This document shows, one piece after another, positions 8,801 through 18,200 of a stretch of DNA of 32,699 nucleotides. The DNA lies in the IMG/VR virus record IMGVR_UViG_3300034682_000197, positions 1-32,699 of that record. The stretch is one strand, 5' to 3'. This stretch comes from a virus. Under the pieces are notes generated by a model. It had not been told where the DNA came from and searched no databases. It was given only the letters and a program-made list of their open reading frames with translations. A program made the position numbers and the translations under genes. Position 1 is the stretch's first letter; every line of letters starts with the position of its first letter.

Positions 8801-11800
8801 GGGCACGTGCTGACTATTTCACCCCAGGAAATATCGTTAAGGGCTATGGAGGTCATGACCGTGTGGTGTCGTACAACCCACCCGACGAGGAAGGTCGTTG
8901 GAGCGTGACGGTACGCGCGGTGCGCAAGCAAGGCGATACCTGGGTGGACGTGCCGAATGAACGTGAACGCATCCACGCCACGGAGCCGGACGCCGGGGAG
9001 TTGAAGACCGGCCCGGCGGGCCAGGTGGAGGCATCCGCAGAGCAGGTAAGCGAATTCCCCATCAAGGAAGCATCCGCCAGTTATTCAGGAATTTCGCACA
9101 GCGGTGGCCAACGCGCCAAGGCTGACGCCGACGAGTTTGAGCGCTTCATAGCCGCCGAGCGCGATGCAGGCCTGGCCGTGGCCGTCACCGAGGCCCAGAA
9201 AGCTGCAGTGGAGCATGCCGTCGAGGCACTGCGGACCAACTATCTGGCCGCCTACGGGCGCCTGATGGCTGTCCGGGCCGGCACGTACAGCAGCTTTGTG
9301 GCTGGACGCTCCGGGCTCAACGCGAAGCAGGCCGACAAACGCAATGACGCCTTGAGCCGCGCCCAGGAGACGTTTTCGGCATGGCAAAAGGATGCCGCCG
9401 GGAGCGTGCAGCGTGCCGCGCTCGGTGCGCGTACCGACGAGCAAAAGCAGGCTGACCAGCAGGTCAAGGCGCGCGCCGCGGCCGACAAGGCCCAGCGCTT
9501 GGAGGATGCAGACCGCAAATTGATCCGCAAGCTGTTGTCTTGGAAAAAGGGCGGGGAGCCTGTGGTGGTTGGCAAGTCCGCCCAGGTGGCCGGCTTGAAC
9601 TTCGACCGTGACGGCTATCCGTCCAGCGTGAACCTGGTGCCTACAGATGGCACAACCCTGACAGACAACAAGTTCGACGTGGCCTCCTTTTTCCGCCGTC
9701 CTGGTGTCAGCGTGCCCGAGTCCAAGCGCCGTGTCCGCGAGCTGGTGGACGCCGTGCGCGCTGAAGATGCTGCCCAGCCAGCACCTGCAGCACCTGCAGC
9801 ACCTGCAGCACCTGCAGCACCTGCAGCACCTGCAGCACCTGCAGCACCTGCAGACAGCAAGACCCCAATCCTGGATTCCCATGTGGGGCTGATGGACCGC
9901 GTTCGCGCCGGCGAAGCCACGGCAGACCAATTGCGTGAATCCTTTGTGCAGTTGGATGCGCAGCGCGAGGCGATTGCGGCCGAGCTGAACACCATGAACA
10001 AGGACAAGCTGCTGCGCAGCGGTGGCTACTCCTTTGCCATGCGCCACCGCGACAGCAAGAAGCCTGAAATCGTTTCCGCCATGGTGGATGCGGTGCTGGG
10101 CGAGTACAGCCTGGGGCGCCAGTACGGACCCAGTACCTACACGCTGTCGTCGTCGGGCTTGGCGGCCCACGGTAAGGCCAAGGCAGAGGCCCTGCGCGAG
10201 CTGGTGGCCAACCTCACGGATGACGACATCGCCCAGCATGCCCAGGAGCTGGCACAGGCGCGCGCCGAGCTGAAGGCCCGCCGTGAAGCGACCCAGCAGG
10301 CGCTGGACAACCCCAAAACGCTGGCCGACTTCCGGGCTTTCATCAGCCATTGGCGCGAGAAGGGCGACACCAGCGAAGCAGCATTCCTGCGTTTGAACCC
10401 TGATCAGCGCCAGAAATATGATGCGCTGGAAGCGGAAAGCACGCGAGCCACCCGGGAAGAAGCCAAGGCACGGGCACGCCAGCAGAATGTGCGCAGCGCA
10501 GGCAATACCACCGCCGGCGAGGTGATCGCCACCAAGCACACCAAGCACGGGCACGACCTGTTCGTGGTTCAGCTGGCCGAGCGCGTAGATCGTGATGACT
10601 ACGAAACCTTGAACGCCAGCGCCAAGCGCATGGGCGGCAGTTACAGCAGCTACCGCGGCAACGGTGCCGTGCCAGGCTTCCAGTTCCGCACCCGTGAAGC
10701 TGCAGAGGCTTTCCAGAAGCTGGTGGCCGGAGATACCGGCGCGGCCCAGGAAGTGGCCCAGGCCCGCCGCGATGCCTTCGAGGATGACAAGAGCCAAACG
10801 GCCGTGGAGCGGCTGCGCACGATGGCTGATGCCATCGACGCCGATGCGGACGCACAGCTGTCGTTGGAGCGCAAGACGAACACCACCCGCCGCGCGCGCA
10901 TGGCCGCATCGGCCGAGCAGGCTGCACGCAACGGCAAGGCCTTTGCCAGCACCATGCGCAATCTGGCTGCAGCGATTGAGGCGGGAAATGCCCCATTTCT
11001 GGATGGCGTGCGAACAAAGTCCCAGCTGACGCAACTGCAGCAGGCCCTGGGTGCTGCAAAGTCAAAGCAGTTGTTGGAGAAGTACGGCAGCTGGTCCAAG
11101 GCTGAGGAACACAAGGGCGATCCCATGGATGCCCAGACTGTGGACTATGCGGAATTCCCGCGTTTCACCATGTACCGCAGTGACTTGGCCGGCCTTGCCC
11201 GCCAACTACTGGAGGTGGACGGTGGAAAGAAGGCGGGCGCGGCCTTGGCCAAGGTGGCTGACGATGTGAGTGAGGCTTACACCGAATGGGCCAAGGGCAA
11301 TCTGCTGCAGGTGAGCCAGTTTGTCAGTGGCGATGGCCTGGCAGACTTTGCGAACCGCGAAGCCGCGGAGCGCGCCATCAAGCGCAACGGCCTGGTGGGC
11401 AAAGCAGTGGTACTGGCCGTTAAGCGTGGGCAGAACCGCGTGATTCTCTCCCCTGGAGAGGCGATGCAACGCGGTCTTTGGACGGGTGATGGGGACAAGC
11501 GCATCAATCTGTCCATGGACTTCGTGCAAGACCTGGTGAAGCTGGGTAAACGCCGCGGCAGCAAGGCCATCACCATTCCATGGCAGCTGGAAAGTGTGCT
11601 GGAAAAGCGCCTGCGCCTGCAGCGCATGGGGATCCAGACGCCTGCTGAATATCGCAGTGCTCTGCGCGAGCTGGTCAATCTGCGTGAGGATGCCGCGCCG
11701 GCTGATCGCATCAAGGAGATGGAGCGCGCCATGGTGGGGCGCAAGTCCGACGGGCTGGATTTCTTCCCCACGTCGCCAGCAGTGGTGCAGCAGATGCTGG

Positions 11801-14800
11801 ACGCGGCAGAGATTGAGCAGGGCATGGCCGTGCTGGAGCCTTCAGCAGGTATGGGGCACATTGCCGACGCCATCGTGCGCGAACACGATGTTTGGCCCGA
11901 TGTGGTGGAGTTGTCGCCAGAGCGCAAGGAGTTGCTGGAGGCAAAGGGCTATCAACTCGCTGATGTGGACGACTTCACAAAGATGCAGCCGCGCACCTTC
12001 TTCACCTATGGCGATACCTTCCGCGCGCCCGATGGCGTGCAGGGCATCATGCGTGGATCCGGGGGCCTTGGCAGTGAACGGGTTCTGTTGGTCGGTGAGG
12101 ATGGCAGCACACGCGGCTACTACGACCGCAGCGAGTTGACGGGCATCGCCCAAAATGGCGTGTTGAGCGGGTATGACCGCATTGTGATGAATCCGCCGTT
12201 CTCGGATGGCCGTGACATCCAGCACGTGCGCCATGCCTACAGCCTGCTGCGCCCGGGTGGTCGGATCGTGGCCATCATGGGTGAGGGCGCATTCTTCCAG
12301 TCGAACAAGCGCGCCGAGGGCTTCCGCGAATGGCTGGAGAGTGTGGGCGGCACCACTGAAAAACTGCCGGATGGTTCGTTCATGGACCCCAGCCTGCCGG
12401 TCAACACCGGAGTCGCTGCCCGCATGGTGGTGATTGATAAGCCTGGTGATGCTCCCATGTTCCGTCGCAGTGACCCGGATGCTCCAGCTTTCGACGTTCA
12501 GGGTTTTCTGGGTGTGATGAATCAGGGGCGCCCAACATTGTCAGAGCAGGCGCGCTCACAGGCTGTCGAGAAAGTGAAGGGGACGGCCGATGCGATCCGC
12601 AAGGCCTGGGCAAATGGACCGGATGTGGTAGTGGCCTTCGACATGGCAGATCCTGTCATTCCTGCCGCGGTGCGCCAGGCGGATCTGCAGCAGCGCAGCG
12701 GTGGCGCCAGCGGCGCCCCTGAAGGCTTCTACCACCAGGGCAAGGCGTATCTGCTGGCCAGCCAGCTGCAAACGGCCAACGATGCAGCGCGCGTCCTGTT
12801 CCACGAATCATTGGGTCACCATGGCCTGCGAGGCGCGTTTGGCAAGGCGCTGGACGGCATCCTGGACGAGATCGCCATGGTGCGCAAAGCCGATGTGGAC
12901 GCGAAGATCCAGGAGTACGGCCTGCGTGGAGGGAAGGCCCTGGACCGCCGGATCGCGGCCGAGGAAGTGCTTGCCGAGATGGCGCAGAGCCAGCCCCAGA
13001 TCGGGTTTGTGAAGCGCGCGGTGGCGGCCATCCGGGCCTGGCTGCGCGCGAACGTGCCAGGGTTCAACAACCTGAAGGTGTCCGACGCGGAGCTGATCCG
13101 CAATTACATCCTGCCGGCGCGCGCCTGGGTGGAGCGGGGCGGCTTGCCTGCGTTGGCACAGTCAGAAGTCGGGTTCAGCCGCAGTGCGATGAAATCCGTG
13201 GATGCGAATGTGGCGCGCGGCCGGCGTGCGATGCAGAAGGTCTTGCTGGACAAGGCAGACCAGCATCGCGCCATGTTTCGCAACGGATTGGGGTGGGTGG
13301 ACTTTACTTGGGGCGACAGCAAGCGCGGGGTGGCACACATCATCAAGCGCCGGATGGAGTCGGACGGAATGAGTCTGGAGGACGTTCAGCGCATGCTGCT
13401 GGACAAGGTCGTGGAGACCATCGCCGCTGGGGTAGAAGTCAGGCGCGCCGAAAGTGGGCTGGCGACACGTTTGGTACTGGACCACAACGGGAATGAAGCC
13501 GTGTTGGTCAAACGCAAGGGTGCCAATGGCTGGCTGCTGACCGCATATGAAATGGTGCCCGGTGCATCGGCGGGGGGTGCGACCCGACCCTCTGCTACGC
13601 AATCCAGCGCTACACGTTCTCGAGATGAATTGGGCGCGGGCACGCCAACTATTCTGAAGAAGAACAAGGATGTTGGCAAGAAGGACGCAACGCAGGCCCA
13701 AAACGCAAAGCCACTTTGGGAACGCACCGGGCCCAGTGCGCCAACTGTCAAAGACAGCCCTCCTTATCCCAGGAGCCAAAGCGGCGAAGTGACTTTACCG
13801 CCAGCGTCCCAAAATGACAACGACGCGCCGATGTTCAGCCGCTCCAAGCTGGCGGACCTCAAAACCAAAGGTCTGGAGCTGGCCCACAACGCCTTGACCC
13901 ACCCCGGCAAAGTTTCGCTTTGGGACCGTAGCGTAGGCACCATGCGCCACATCGCCCAGCGATACCCGGCCTTCAAGCCGGTGTTTGAGTCGGCCCAACA
14001 GTTCATCGATGACGTGTCCAGCGTGGCCAACGAGGCCGCCCAGATGGCCCCGCGCCTGATTCCCCGGGTGGAGAGCCTGGGCGACCTGGCCAAGAAGCCG
14101 ATTTCTGTGGCGGACAACCAGGCGATTGGCAAGGCGCTGTTTGCCGGCACCCTGGACTGGGGGCGCGACCAGCACGGCAAGGCCATGCCGATGGAGGCGC
14201 TGCGCACGAAGTACTGGGGCCTGACCACCGAGCAAAAGGCCGAGGTGCTGCTGGCTGCCAAGAAGATCGAGCCCCAGATGCTGGCGGCCTTGCGGGGCAA
14301 GAAGCTGGAGCAGTTCGACACCCTGATCAACAACAAGTTTGAGAGCACGATTCTCAAAGCGGGTGCGGCGTTCAACCACAAAGAGCTGAAAGAGTTCTTC
14401 GGGCTCAATGACCAGCAGATCAGCCTGTACGACGAAGCCCGCGCGACCGTGGACAAGTCGCTGGACATCACCGCCCGCGCGGAGATGCTGCGCACGCTGG
14501 GCCGGGACTGGGACGGGATGCGAGAGATCGTGATGGACGCGCCCACGCTGACCGAGGCCTGGCAGTTGCTGGACGACGAGCTGGAGCAGCGCGCCAAGCA
14601 GCACCCGGACACGCGCGATCGGCAGGCCACGCTGATGCAGCAGCTGTCCACCACCGTGGCCAAGGCCAAGGAGCTGATGGACCATGGCTACATGCCGCTG
14701 CAGCGGTTTGGCAAGTACACGGTGGATGTGGTGGATGCGGCCGGCGAGCGCCTCTACTTCGGCATGTTCGAGAGCAAGGCCGAGAGCCACCGCATGGCCC

Positions 14801-16770
14801 GTGCCATGGAGCGTGAGTACCCGGGCGCGGTCGTGACCCAGGGCACCATCAACGACCAGCAGTTCAAGCTGTTTGCCGGCATCACGCCGGAGACGGCCGA
14901 GCTGTTTGGCACGATGCTTGGCCTGGACGCCGAGGGCAACCAGGCCAAGGACCAGGCGTTCCAGGAGTACCTGAAGCTGGCCAAGAACAACCACAGCGCC
15001 ATGAAGCGGCTGATCCACCGCAAGGGGATTGCTGGCTACAGCGAGGACGTGGGCCGGGTGCTGGCCAGCTTTGTCTACTCCAACGCGCGCGCCGCGGCCA
15101 CGGGGCTGAACGCCGGCAAGATGGAGGCGGCCATTAACACCCTGAACACCGAGCACAAGGATCAGGGCGAGCTGGGCGAGATTGCGGCCAAGCTGCGCAG
15201 CTACATCCAGGATCCGCAGGAAGAGGGCCAGGTCATCCGGGGCATGCTGTTTGCCCAGTACCTGGGCGGCTCCATCGCTTCGGCCATGGTCAACATGACC
15301 CAGCCGTTTGCGGTGACCATGCCCTGGCTGAGCCAGTACGGCGGCATGGCAAAGGCCGGGCGCTTCATGGTCGGGGCTTTGCAGGACATGAGCAAGAGCG
15401 CCATGGACAAGGGGTTCCGGTACGCGCCGGATCTGGCCCATGCCCTGAAGATGGCCGAGGACGACGGCGTGGTCTCGCCCCAGGAAATCCACCAACTGAT
15501 GGCCCAGGCGCGCGGCGCGGGCGGTCTGCGCAGCGGCGACGGCACCAAGCTGGGTGATGCGCGCGCCAAGGCCTCCAACCTGTGGGAAAAGGGCAAGGTG
15601 GCCTGGGGCCAGCCCTTCGCGCTGGCCGAGCAGTTCAACCGCCGCAGCACCTTCATTGCTGCCTACCGGCTGGCCAAGGACCAGGGCATGGACAACCCGG
15701 CGCAGTTTGCGCGGGATGCCGTGGTGGAAACGCAGTTCCTCTATACCAAGGCCAACAAGCCCCAGTGGGCGCGCGGCGCCATCGGCGGGACCTTGTTCAC
15801 CTTCAAGACCTATTCCGTCAGCTTCCTGGAGCTGATGCAGCGCACCTGGAATGCCGGCAAGCCTGGCAGCCCTGAGCGCGCCGCAGGCCGGCGGGCCGTG
15901 GGCTGGGCCATGTTGATGCTGATGCTCATGGGCGGCGCCGGTGGTCTGCCCTTTGTGGAGGATCTGGAGGATGTGATCGACGGTGCGGGCCAGGCCATGG
16001 GCTACAACCTCAGCAGCAAGCAGTGGCGCCAGGAGTTCATGGCCGAGTGGCTGGGGCAGGAGCTGGCAGGCTTTCTGGAGCAGGGCCTGTCAGGCCTGCC
16101 GGGCGCGCCCATCGATGTGTCGGGCCGCTTGGGCATGGGCAACCTGATCCCCGGCACCGGTCTGGCACTCAGCAAGCAAAGCAACGCCCGTGACCTCGTG
16201 GAAATGGTGGGCCCGGCCGGGGATCTGATCAAGCGCGGTTTCACCGGTGCGGGCGATGTGCTCAAGGGCATCGCCACCTTGGACGCCGGCAGCGTGGGGC
16301 GCGGGGCCCTGGAGGTGATGCCGAACGCCGTGCGCAATGCCGTCAAGGGCGCGGACATGGCAGCCAGTGGTATCTACAAGGACACCAAGGGCTACAAGGT
16401 GATCGACACCACCTTGGACGAAGCCGTGTTCAAGATGATCGGCTTTCAGCCGCGCAGCGTGGCCGAGGTGCAGGAGGCCAACAGCTTCATGCTGCGCAGC
16501 AAGTCCTTCTACATTCAGACCTCGAACGAGATCCGCGCCCAGTGGGCCAAGGCCTTGTTTGAGAAGGACGACGCTGCCGTGGCTGCCGCGCGCGCCCGCC
16601 TGGAACGCTGGAACAGCCTGAACCCGGATCAGCCCATCCGCATCAACATGCTGGACGTGTGGAGGCGGGCGCGGGAGATGGGCAAGGACCGCACACAGCG
16701 GATTGCGGAGACGGCGCCGACGGCGATCCGCCAGCAGATGCGGGCGGTGGCGCTAGAGCAGGGGCGGTGA
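5881..16770 (+). CDS. giant PLxRFG polyvalent protein, 3,629 aa
   Basis: The protein is one-third of the window and is probably packaged and injected with the DNA. Visible regions in order: two copies of a Y-S/T-DAELGF motif (about residues 17-49); Ala/Gly hydrophobic segments (about 140-340); long Ala/Gln/Glu helices (to about 820); a ParB-like region with IIDGHHQA (about 838-933); an AAP linker (1301-1324); a class I adenine-type methyltransferase with FFPTSP, LEPSAGMGHIAD (about 1985) and NPPF (2104-2107); HESLGHHG (2308), like a zincin metallopeptidase; a barnase/EndoU/ColicinE5-D/RelE-like (PBECR) region (about 2460-2563); MPLQRFG (2938-2944); and a hydrophobic segment (MLMLMLMGG) near the end. 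ATG 5881 was chosen because upstream codons only shadow the preceding gene. GGGG abuts it without normal spacing. Family assignment is firm; each domain's activity is inferred. Confidence 0.88.
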   Translation: MAQDTQLESGATPSKPRIYSDAELGFGTNSTTAASSSAPKVYTDAELGFAPQAPSLGRSVSDSAIALGTGVAQGVKMVSDAFGANNAVSRLMGKGIQAAEGLESDYRKAEKQERARKIKAAEDSGSTWEEVKAYAGSMVDAPLDTTLNAVGSVVPTLAAAALTGGGSAAAQLAARAAPVAIGAVQGAGAVKGGIYDAVEQRHLEAGATPEQAAERAGAAQAYTGDNLGGIAAGAGLGMLAGSTGAEAAVRRLARVGAAKQAADASAVGIAKGAAVGAAKEAPMEAVQGGQERLAANLAEQGEGFDTPTMRGVLGQAALEGMAAAPLGGGLGAVEASGRAGRTDPAAARQNAEAAAQDAQAKTDAKLADATMVADAQLQAQQRAQELAEQEAGTLDVPQTTPPDGAAALRAQQEAAAAARQQALEASRAVQEPDDEILQSTGQAEPVRPSEAMGLRADAGGLESVAAMAVDAGLTEQLQAQAAAQQPEAQQKQEQSAQDQQGINAETGEVSDAAREQQIRERLDFLGQQGRAQGWSAEAVAQRDALQQELDLLSPGQRIEQLNAQADAAAAQAADWAGRQYKPNPQELPEHAAQGGPADVGEANEQRRLKKVVQAKGEEASARAQADALQAQGNAAAQLAAKHDLAALRRKKTDEMSTEELHALAADLGPRHVRAKRLQKAIAEREAQAQPAINQGVNDRGPQTDQTQQASPQQPQAGTAPGLAIDSGAPAAGAQAAKLIAQEGNQRREAEQQRKLQASERWTRMTTVERQAAAEQAQGLNAVAKKNLHSRAWADISEKNRKALLDVVVPQTEAASDMQAFAPETGTLGIPRAEMPQVPTQSHGGLVKHLNAQGIAHETTTVDATALKPTQAEYSPSKVAQAKQATGGRAVIVSNDGHIIDGHHQAMAAAEDGKPVKAIVLDAPVEQALEAVKASPSVQKDAKPSEASGAAENEGKSVRPNPRSSSVKKAEIAARARADYFTPGNIVKGYGGHDRVVSYNPPDEEGRWSVTVRAVRKQGDTWVDVPNERERIHATEPDAGELKTGPAGQVEASAEQVSEFPIKEASASYSGISHSGGQRAKADADEFERFIAAERDAGLAVAVTEAQKAAVEHAVEALRTNYLAAYGRLMAVRAGTYSSFVAGRSGLNAKQADKRNDALSRAQETFSAWQKDAAGSVQRAALGARTDEQKQADQQVKARAAADKAQRLEDADRKLIRKLLSWKKGGEPVVVGKSAQVAGLNFDRDGYPSSVNLVPTDGTTLTDNKFDVASFFRRPGVSVPESKRRVRELVDAVRAEDAAQPAPAAPAAPAAPAAPAAPAAPAAPADSKTPILDSHVGLMDRVRAGEATADQLRESFVQLDAQREAIAAELNTMNKDKLLRSGGYSFAMRHRDSKKPEIVSAMVDAVLGEYSLGRQYGPSTYTLSSSGLAAHGKAKAEALRELVANLTDDDIAQHAQELAQARAELKARREATQQALDNPKTLADFRAFISHWREKGDTSEAAFLRLNPDQRQKYDALEAESTRATREEAKARARQQNVRSAGNTTAGEVIATKHTKHGHDLFVVQLAERVDRDDYETLNASAKRMGGSYSSYRGNGAVPGFQFRTREAAEAFQKLVAGDTGAAQEVAQARRDAFEDDKSQTAVERLRTMADAIDADADAQLSLERKTNTTRRARMAASAEQAARNGKAFASTMRNLAAAIEAGNAPFLDGVRTKSQLTQLQQALGAAKSKQLLEKYGSWSKAEEHKGDPMDAQTVDYAEFPRFTMYRSDLAGLARQLLEVDGGKKAGAALAKVADDVSEAYTEWAKGNLLQVSQFVSGDGLADFANREAAERAIKRNGLVGKAVVLAVKRGQNRVILSPGEAMQRGLWTGDGDKRINLSMDFVQDLVKLGKRRGSKAITIPWQLESVLEKRLRLQRMGIQTPAEYRSALRELVNLREDAAPADRIKEMERAMVGRKSDGLDFFPTSPAVVQQMLDAAEIEQGMAVLEPSAGMGHIADAIVREHDVWPDVVELSPERKELLEAKGYQLADVDDFTKMQPRTFFTYGDTFRAPDGVQGIMRGSGGLGSERVLLVGEDGSTRGYYDRSELTGIAQNGVLSGYDRIVMNPPFSDGRDIQHVRHAYSLLRPGGRIVAIMGEGAFFQSNKRAEGFREWLESVGGTTEKLPDGSFMDPSLPVNTGVAARMVVIDKPGDAPMFRRSDPDAPAFDVQGFLGVMNQGRPTLSEQARSQAVEKVKGTADAIRKAWANGPDVVVAFDMADPVIPAAVRQADLQQRSGGASGAPEGFYHQGKAYLLASQLQTANDAARVLFHESLGHHGLRGAFGKALDGILDEIAMVRKADVDAKIQEYGLRGGKALDRRIAAEEVLAEMAQSQPQIGFVKRAVAAIRAWLRANVPGFNNLKVSDAELIRNYILPARAWVERGGLPALAQSEVGFSRSAMKSVDANVARGRRAMQKVLLDKADQHRAMFRNGLGWVDFTWGDSKRGVAHIIKRRMESDGMSLEDVQRMLLDKVVETIAAGVEVRRAESGLATRLVLDHNGNEAVLVKRKGANGWLLTAYEMVPGASAGGATRPSATQSSATRSRDELGAGTPTILKKNKDVGKKDATQAQNAKPLWERTGPSAPTVKDSPPYPRSQSGEVTLPPASQNDNDAPMFSRSKLADLKTKGLELAHNALTHPGKVSLWDRSVGTMRHIAQRYPAFKPVFESAQQFIDDVSSVANEAAQMAPRLIPRVESLGDLAKKPISVADNQAIGKALFAGTLDWGRDQHGKAMPMEALRTKYWGLTTEQKAEVLLAAKKIEPQMLAALRGKKLEQFDTLINNKFESTILKAGAAFNHKELKEFFGLNDQQISLYDEARATVDKSLDITARAEMLRTLGRDWDGMREIVMDAPTLTEAWQLLDDELEQRAKQHPDTRDRQATLMQQLSTTVAKAKELMDHGYMPLQRFGKYTVDVVDAAGERLYFGMFESKAESHRMARAMEREYPGAVVTQGTINDQQFKLFAGITPETAELFGTMLGLDAEGNQAKDQAFQEYLKLAKNNHSAMKRLIHRKGIAGYSEDVGRVLASFVYSNARAAATGLNAGKMEAAINTLNTEHKDQGELGEIAAKLRSYIQDPQEEGQVIRGMLFAQYLGGSIASAMVNMTQPFAVTMPWLSQYGGMAKAGRFMVGALQDMSKSAMDKGFRYAPDLAHALKMAEDDGVVSPQEIHQLMAQARGAGGLRSGDGTKLGDARAKASNLWEKGKVAWGQPFALAEQFNRRSTFIAAYRLAKDQGMDNPAQFARDAVVETQFLYTKANKPQWARGAIGGTLFTFKTYSVSFLELMQRTWNAGKPGSPERAAGRRAVGWAMLMLMLMGGAGGLPFVEDLEDVIDGAGQAMGYNLSSKQWRQEFMAEWLGQELAGFLEQGLSGLPGAPIDVSGRLGMGNLIPGTGLALSKQSNARDLVEMVGPAGDLIKRGFTGAGDVLKGIATLDAGSVGRGALEVMPNAVRNAVKGADMAASGIYKDTKGYKVIDTTLDEAVFKMIGFQPRSVAEVQEANSFMLRSKSFYIQTSNEIRAQWAKALFEKDDAAVAAARARLERWNSLNPDQPIRINMLDVWRRAREMGKDRTQRIAETAPTAIRQQMRAVALEQGR
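9781..9852 (+). repeat. eight perfect tandem copies of 9-bp GCACCTGCA
   Basis: This in-frame array encodes Ala-Pro-Ala units that make a rigid linker in the giant protein (residues 1301-1324). The copies are identical, which implies recent slippage. Changes in copy number would keep the frame. Confidence 0.95.
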
Positions 16771-16906
16771 GGTGCTGGGGTCGGGCAGAGGTTCTGCTTT
16801 CGACCCGAAGCCGACCTTCGCCTCTCATGGCATCCAGCGACTGCTATCCGAGTTGACCGGTCATCGAGAGCGATTGCCCTCCGACAGCACATCGGCCAAT
16901 CCGGAC

Positions 16907-16914
16907 ATACGGTC
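16907..16914 (+). repeat. left part of an IS-interrupted dispersed repeat (ATACGGTC)
   Basis: ATACGGTC, followed after the IS by GTTGGGTGACGG (18113-18124), recurs on the - strand at 22415-22422 and 22392-22403 with similar spacing. The rest of 16771-16918 is a non-coding GC-rich remnant after the giant gene; I see nothing else in it. Confidence 0.45.
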
Positions 16915-16980
16915 GGCGGGTAATCCCCCCTAAAAACCAGCGTCTTGAGAAGTAGAGACCTCCCAAGGAGAATCTCTACT

Positions 16981-17247
16981 ATGAAAAAGTCACGTTTTAC
17001 AGACAGCCAAATCATCGATGCGCTCAAGCGTGCAGAAGCTGGCTTGGCTGTGCCCGAGCTGTGTCGAGAACTTGGCATCAGCGCAGCCACGTTCTACAAG
17101 TGGCGTGCCAAATTCGGCGGCATGGATGCCTCCCTGATGGCCCGCATGAAGGAGCTAGAAGAAGAGAACCGCCGCCTGCGCAAGATGTACATCGAAGAAA
17201 AGCTCAAGGCCGAGGTGGTGGCGCAGGCACTGGCAAAAAAGTGGTGA
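16981..17247 (+). CDS. IS3-family OrfA, 88 aa
   Basis: OrfA provides the DNA-binding part of the transposase. The sequence [20 protein letters not shown] followed by [24 protein letters not shown] is the family's helix-turn-helix. It continues into a leucine-zipper-like helix ([20 protein letters not shown]). ATG 16981 was chosen because AAGGAG precedes it and family members begin with MKKSRF. The gene ends at TGA 17245-17247, just after the slippery A AAA AAG at 17235-17241, where a -1 shift would fuse it to OrfB. Confidence 0.93.
   Translation: MKKSRFTDSQIIDALKRAEAGLAVPELCRELGISAATFYKWRAKFGGMDASLMARMKELEEENRRLRKMYIEEKLKAEVVAQALAKKW
17235..17241 (+). promoter_or_regulatory. -1 programmed frameshift site A AAA AAG
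   Basis: The heptamer is in the correct phase of OrfA (GCA AAA AAG TGG TGA), and the -1 frame leads directly into OrfB. This is the standard IS3-family arrangement for making the OrfAB transposase. Confidence 0.85.
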
Positions 17248-17267
17248 AGCTATCTCGCAGACGCGAG

Positions 17268-18068
17268 ATGGCAGAACTTGCAGTTGCGCAGCGAGGGCTG
17301 AGCATTCGCTTGGCCTGCCAAGCGTTTCAAATAAGTCAAGCCTGCTACCGGTACAAGGCTCAGCGCTGTATCGAGGACGATGAGATTGCGCAGTGGCTAC
17401 TGCGCCTGACGGACAACAACCGCAATTGGGGCTTTGGTTTGTGCTTCCTGTATTTGCGCAACGTCAGAGGCTTTAAATGGAATCACAAGCGGGTGTATCG
17501 GATTTACAGGGAGTTGGAGCTCAATCTGCGCATACGGCCACGCAAGCGCTTGGACCGAGCCAAGCCTGAACCACTGACAGTGCCTGCGAGCAGAGATGTT
17601 GTGTGGTCAATGGACTTTATGCACGACCAGCTTGAAGATGGCCGCAGCATCCGGTTGCTCAACGTCATTGACGACTTCAACCGTGAAGCACTGGGCATTG
17701 AGGTGGACTTCTCATTGCCCTCGCAACGTGTAATTCGGGTGTTGGAGCAAGTCATGCAATGGCGTGGCAACCCCCAAGTCATTCGCTGCGACAACGGCCC
17801 TGAATACGTCAGTGCAACGCTGCAAAACTGGGCTAGTGCCAAAGGCATCCGGCTGGAATATATCCAGCCTGGCAAGCCTGCACAAAATGCCTATGTCGAA
17901 CGCTTCAATAGGACCGTTCGTTATGAATGGCTGTCGCAGTACCATTGGTGCAATCTTGATGAAGTTCGAGATTACGCCACCCAATGGATGTGGCGATACA
18001 ACCATGAACGTCCAAATATGGCATTGAGCGGCATTACCCCTAAACAGCGGCTTGCCATGGCCGCATAG
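17268..18068 (+). CDS. IS3-family OrfB transposase (DDE), 266 aa standalone
   Basis: OrfB carries the catalytic rve integrase core. The DDE residues appear in [18 protein letters not shown] and NAYVERFNR, with the usual IS3 spacing of about 35 residues between the second D and the E. An N-terminal HTH_21-like region contains [12 protein letters not shown]. The ATG at 17268 is only an internal start. The frame is -1 to OrfA, and slippage at 17235-17241 gives an OrfAB fusion of normal length, which is the active transposase in this family. The gene is intact and stops at 18066-18068, next to the right inverted repeat. Confidence 0.92.
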   Translation: MAELAVAQRGLSIRLACQAFQISQACYRYKAQRCIEDDEIAQWLLRLTDNNRNWGFGLCFLYLRNVRGFKWNHKRVYRIYRELELNLRIRPRKRLDRAKPEPLTVPASRDVVWSMDFMHDQLEDGRSIRLLNVIDDFNREALGIEVDFSLPSQRVIRVLEQVMQWRGNPQVIRCDNGPEYVSATLQNWASAKGIRLEYIQPGKPAQNAYVERFNRTVRYEWLSQYHWCNLDEVRDYATQWMWRYNHERPNMALSGITPKQRLAMAA

Positions 18069-18112
18069 CTCTACTTCTCAGAGCAATGGTTTAAGGGGGG
18101 ATTACCGCGCCA

Positions 18113-18124
18113 GTTGGGTGACGG
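18113..18124 (+). repeat. right part of the IS-interrupted dispersed repeat (GTTGGGTGACGG)
   Basis: The same 12 nt lie on the opposite strand at 22392-22403. With ATACGGTC copies on the outer side of both, the pair forms inverted flanks around the accessory island. Confidence 0.45.
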
Positions 18125-18200
18125 GTGCCGACCGTTACCCGAAGTTGGAGCGCTGCCGAAATCGAACACCGCATCCACAAATGAATCGCGCGCAATTTCA

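Larger units (their letters stand above)
16919..18106 (+). mobile_element. complete IS3-family insertion sequence, 1,188 bp
   Basis: Both ends are visible. The left inverted repeat (16919-16957) and right inverted repeat (18069-18106) both begin GGTAATCCCCCCT when read inwards and both end GAGAAGTAGAG, with a few differences between. A 3-bp target duplication GCG (16916-16918 and 18107-18109) flanks the element. Inside are overlapping orfA and orfB with an A6G slippery site and an intact DDE triad, so it is probably active. The overall plan is that of the IS3 family; the subgroup (IS51/IS407-like) is uncertain. It interrupts one copy of a short dispersed repeat, so it arrived after that repeat was in place. 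Confidence 0.92.

Noticed and set aside
9781-9852. short regular repeats considered as a CRISPR array
   Set aside because: The units are contiguous 9-mers with no spacers and are in frame in a coding sequence.
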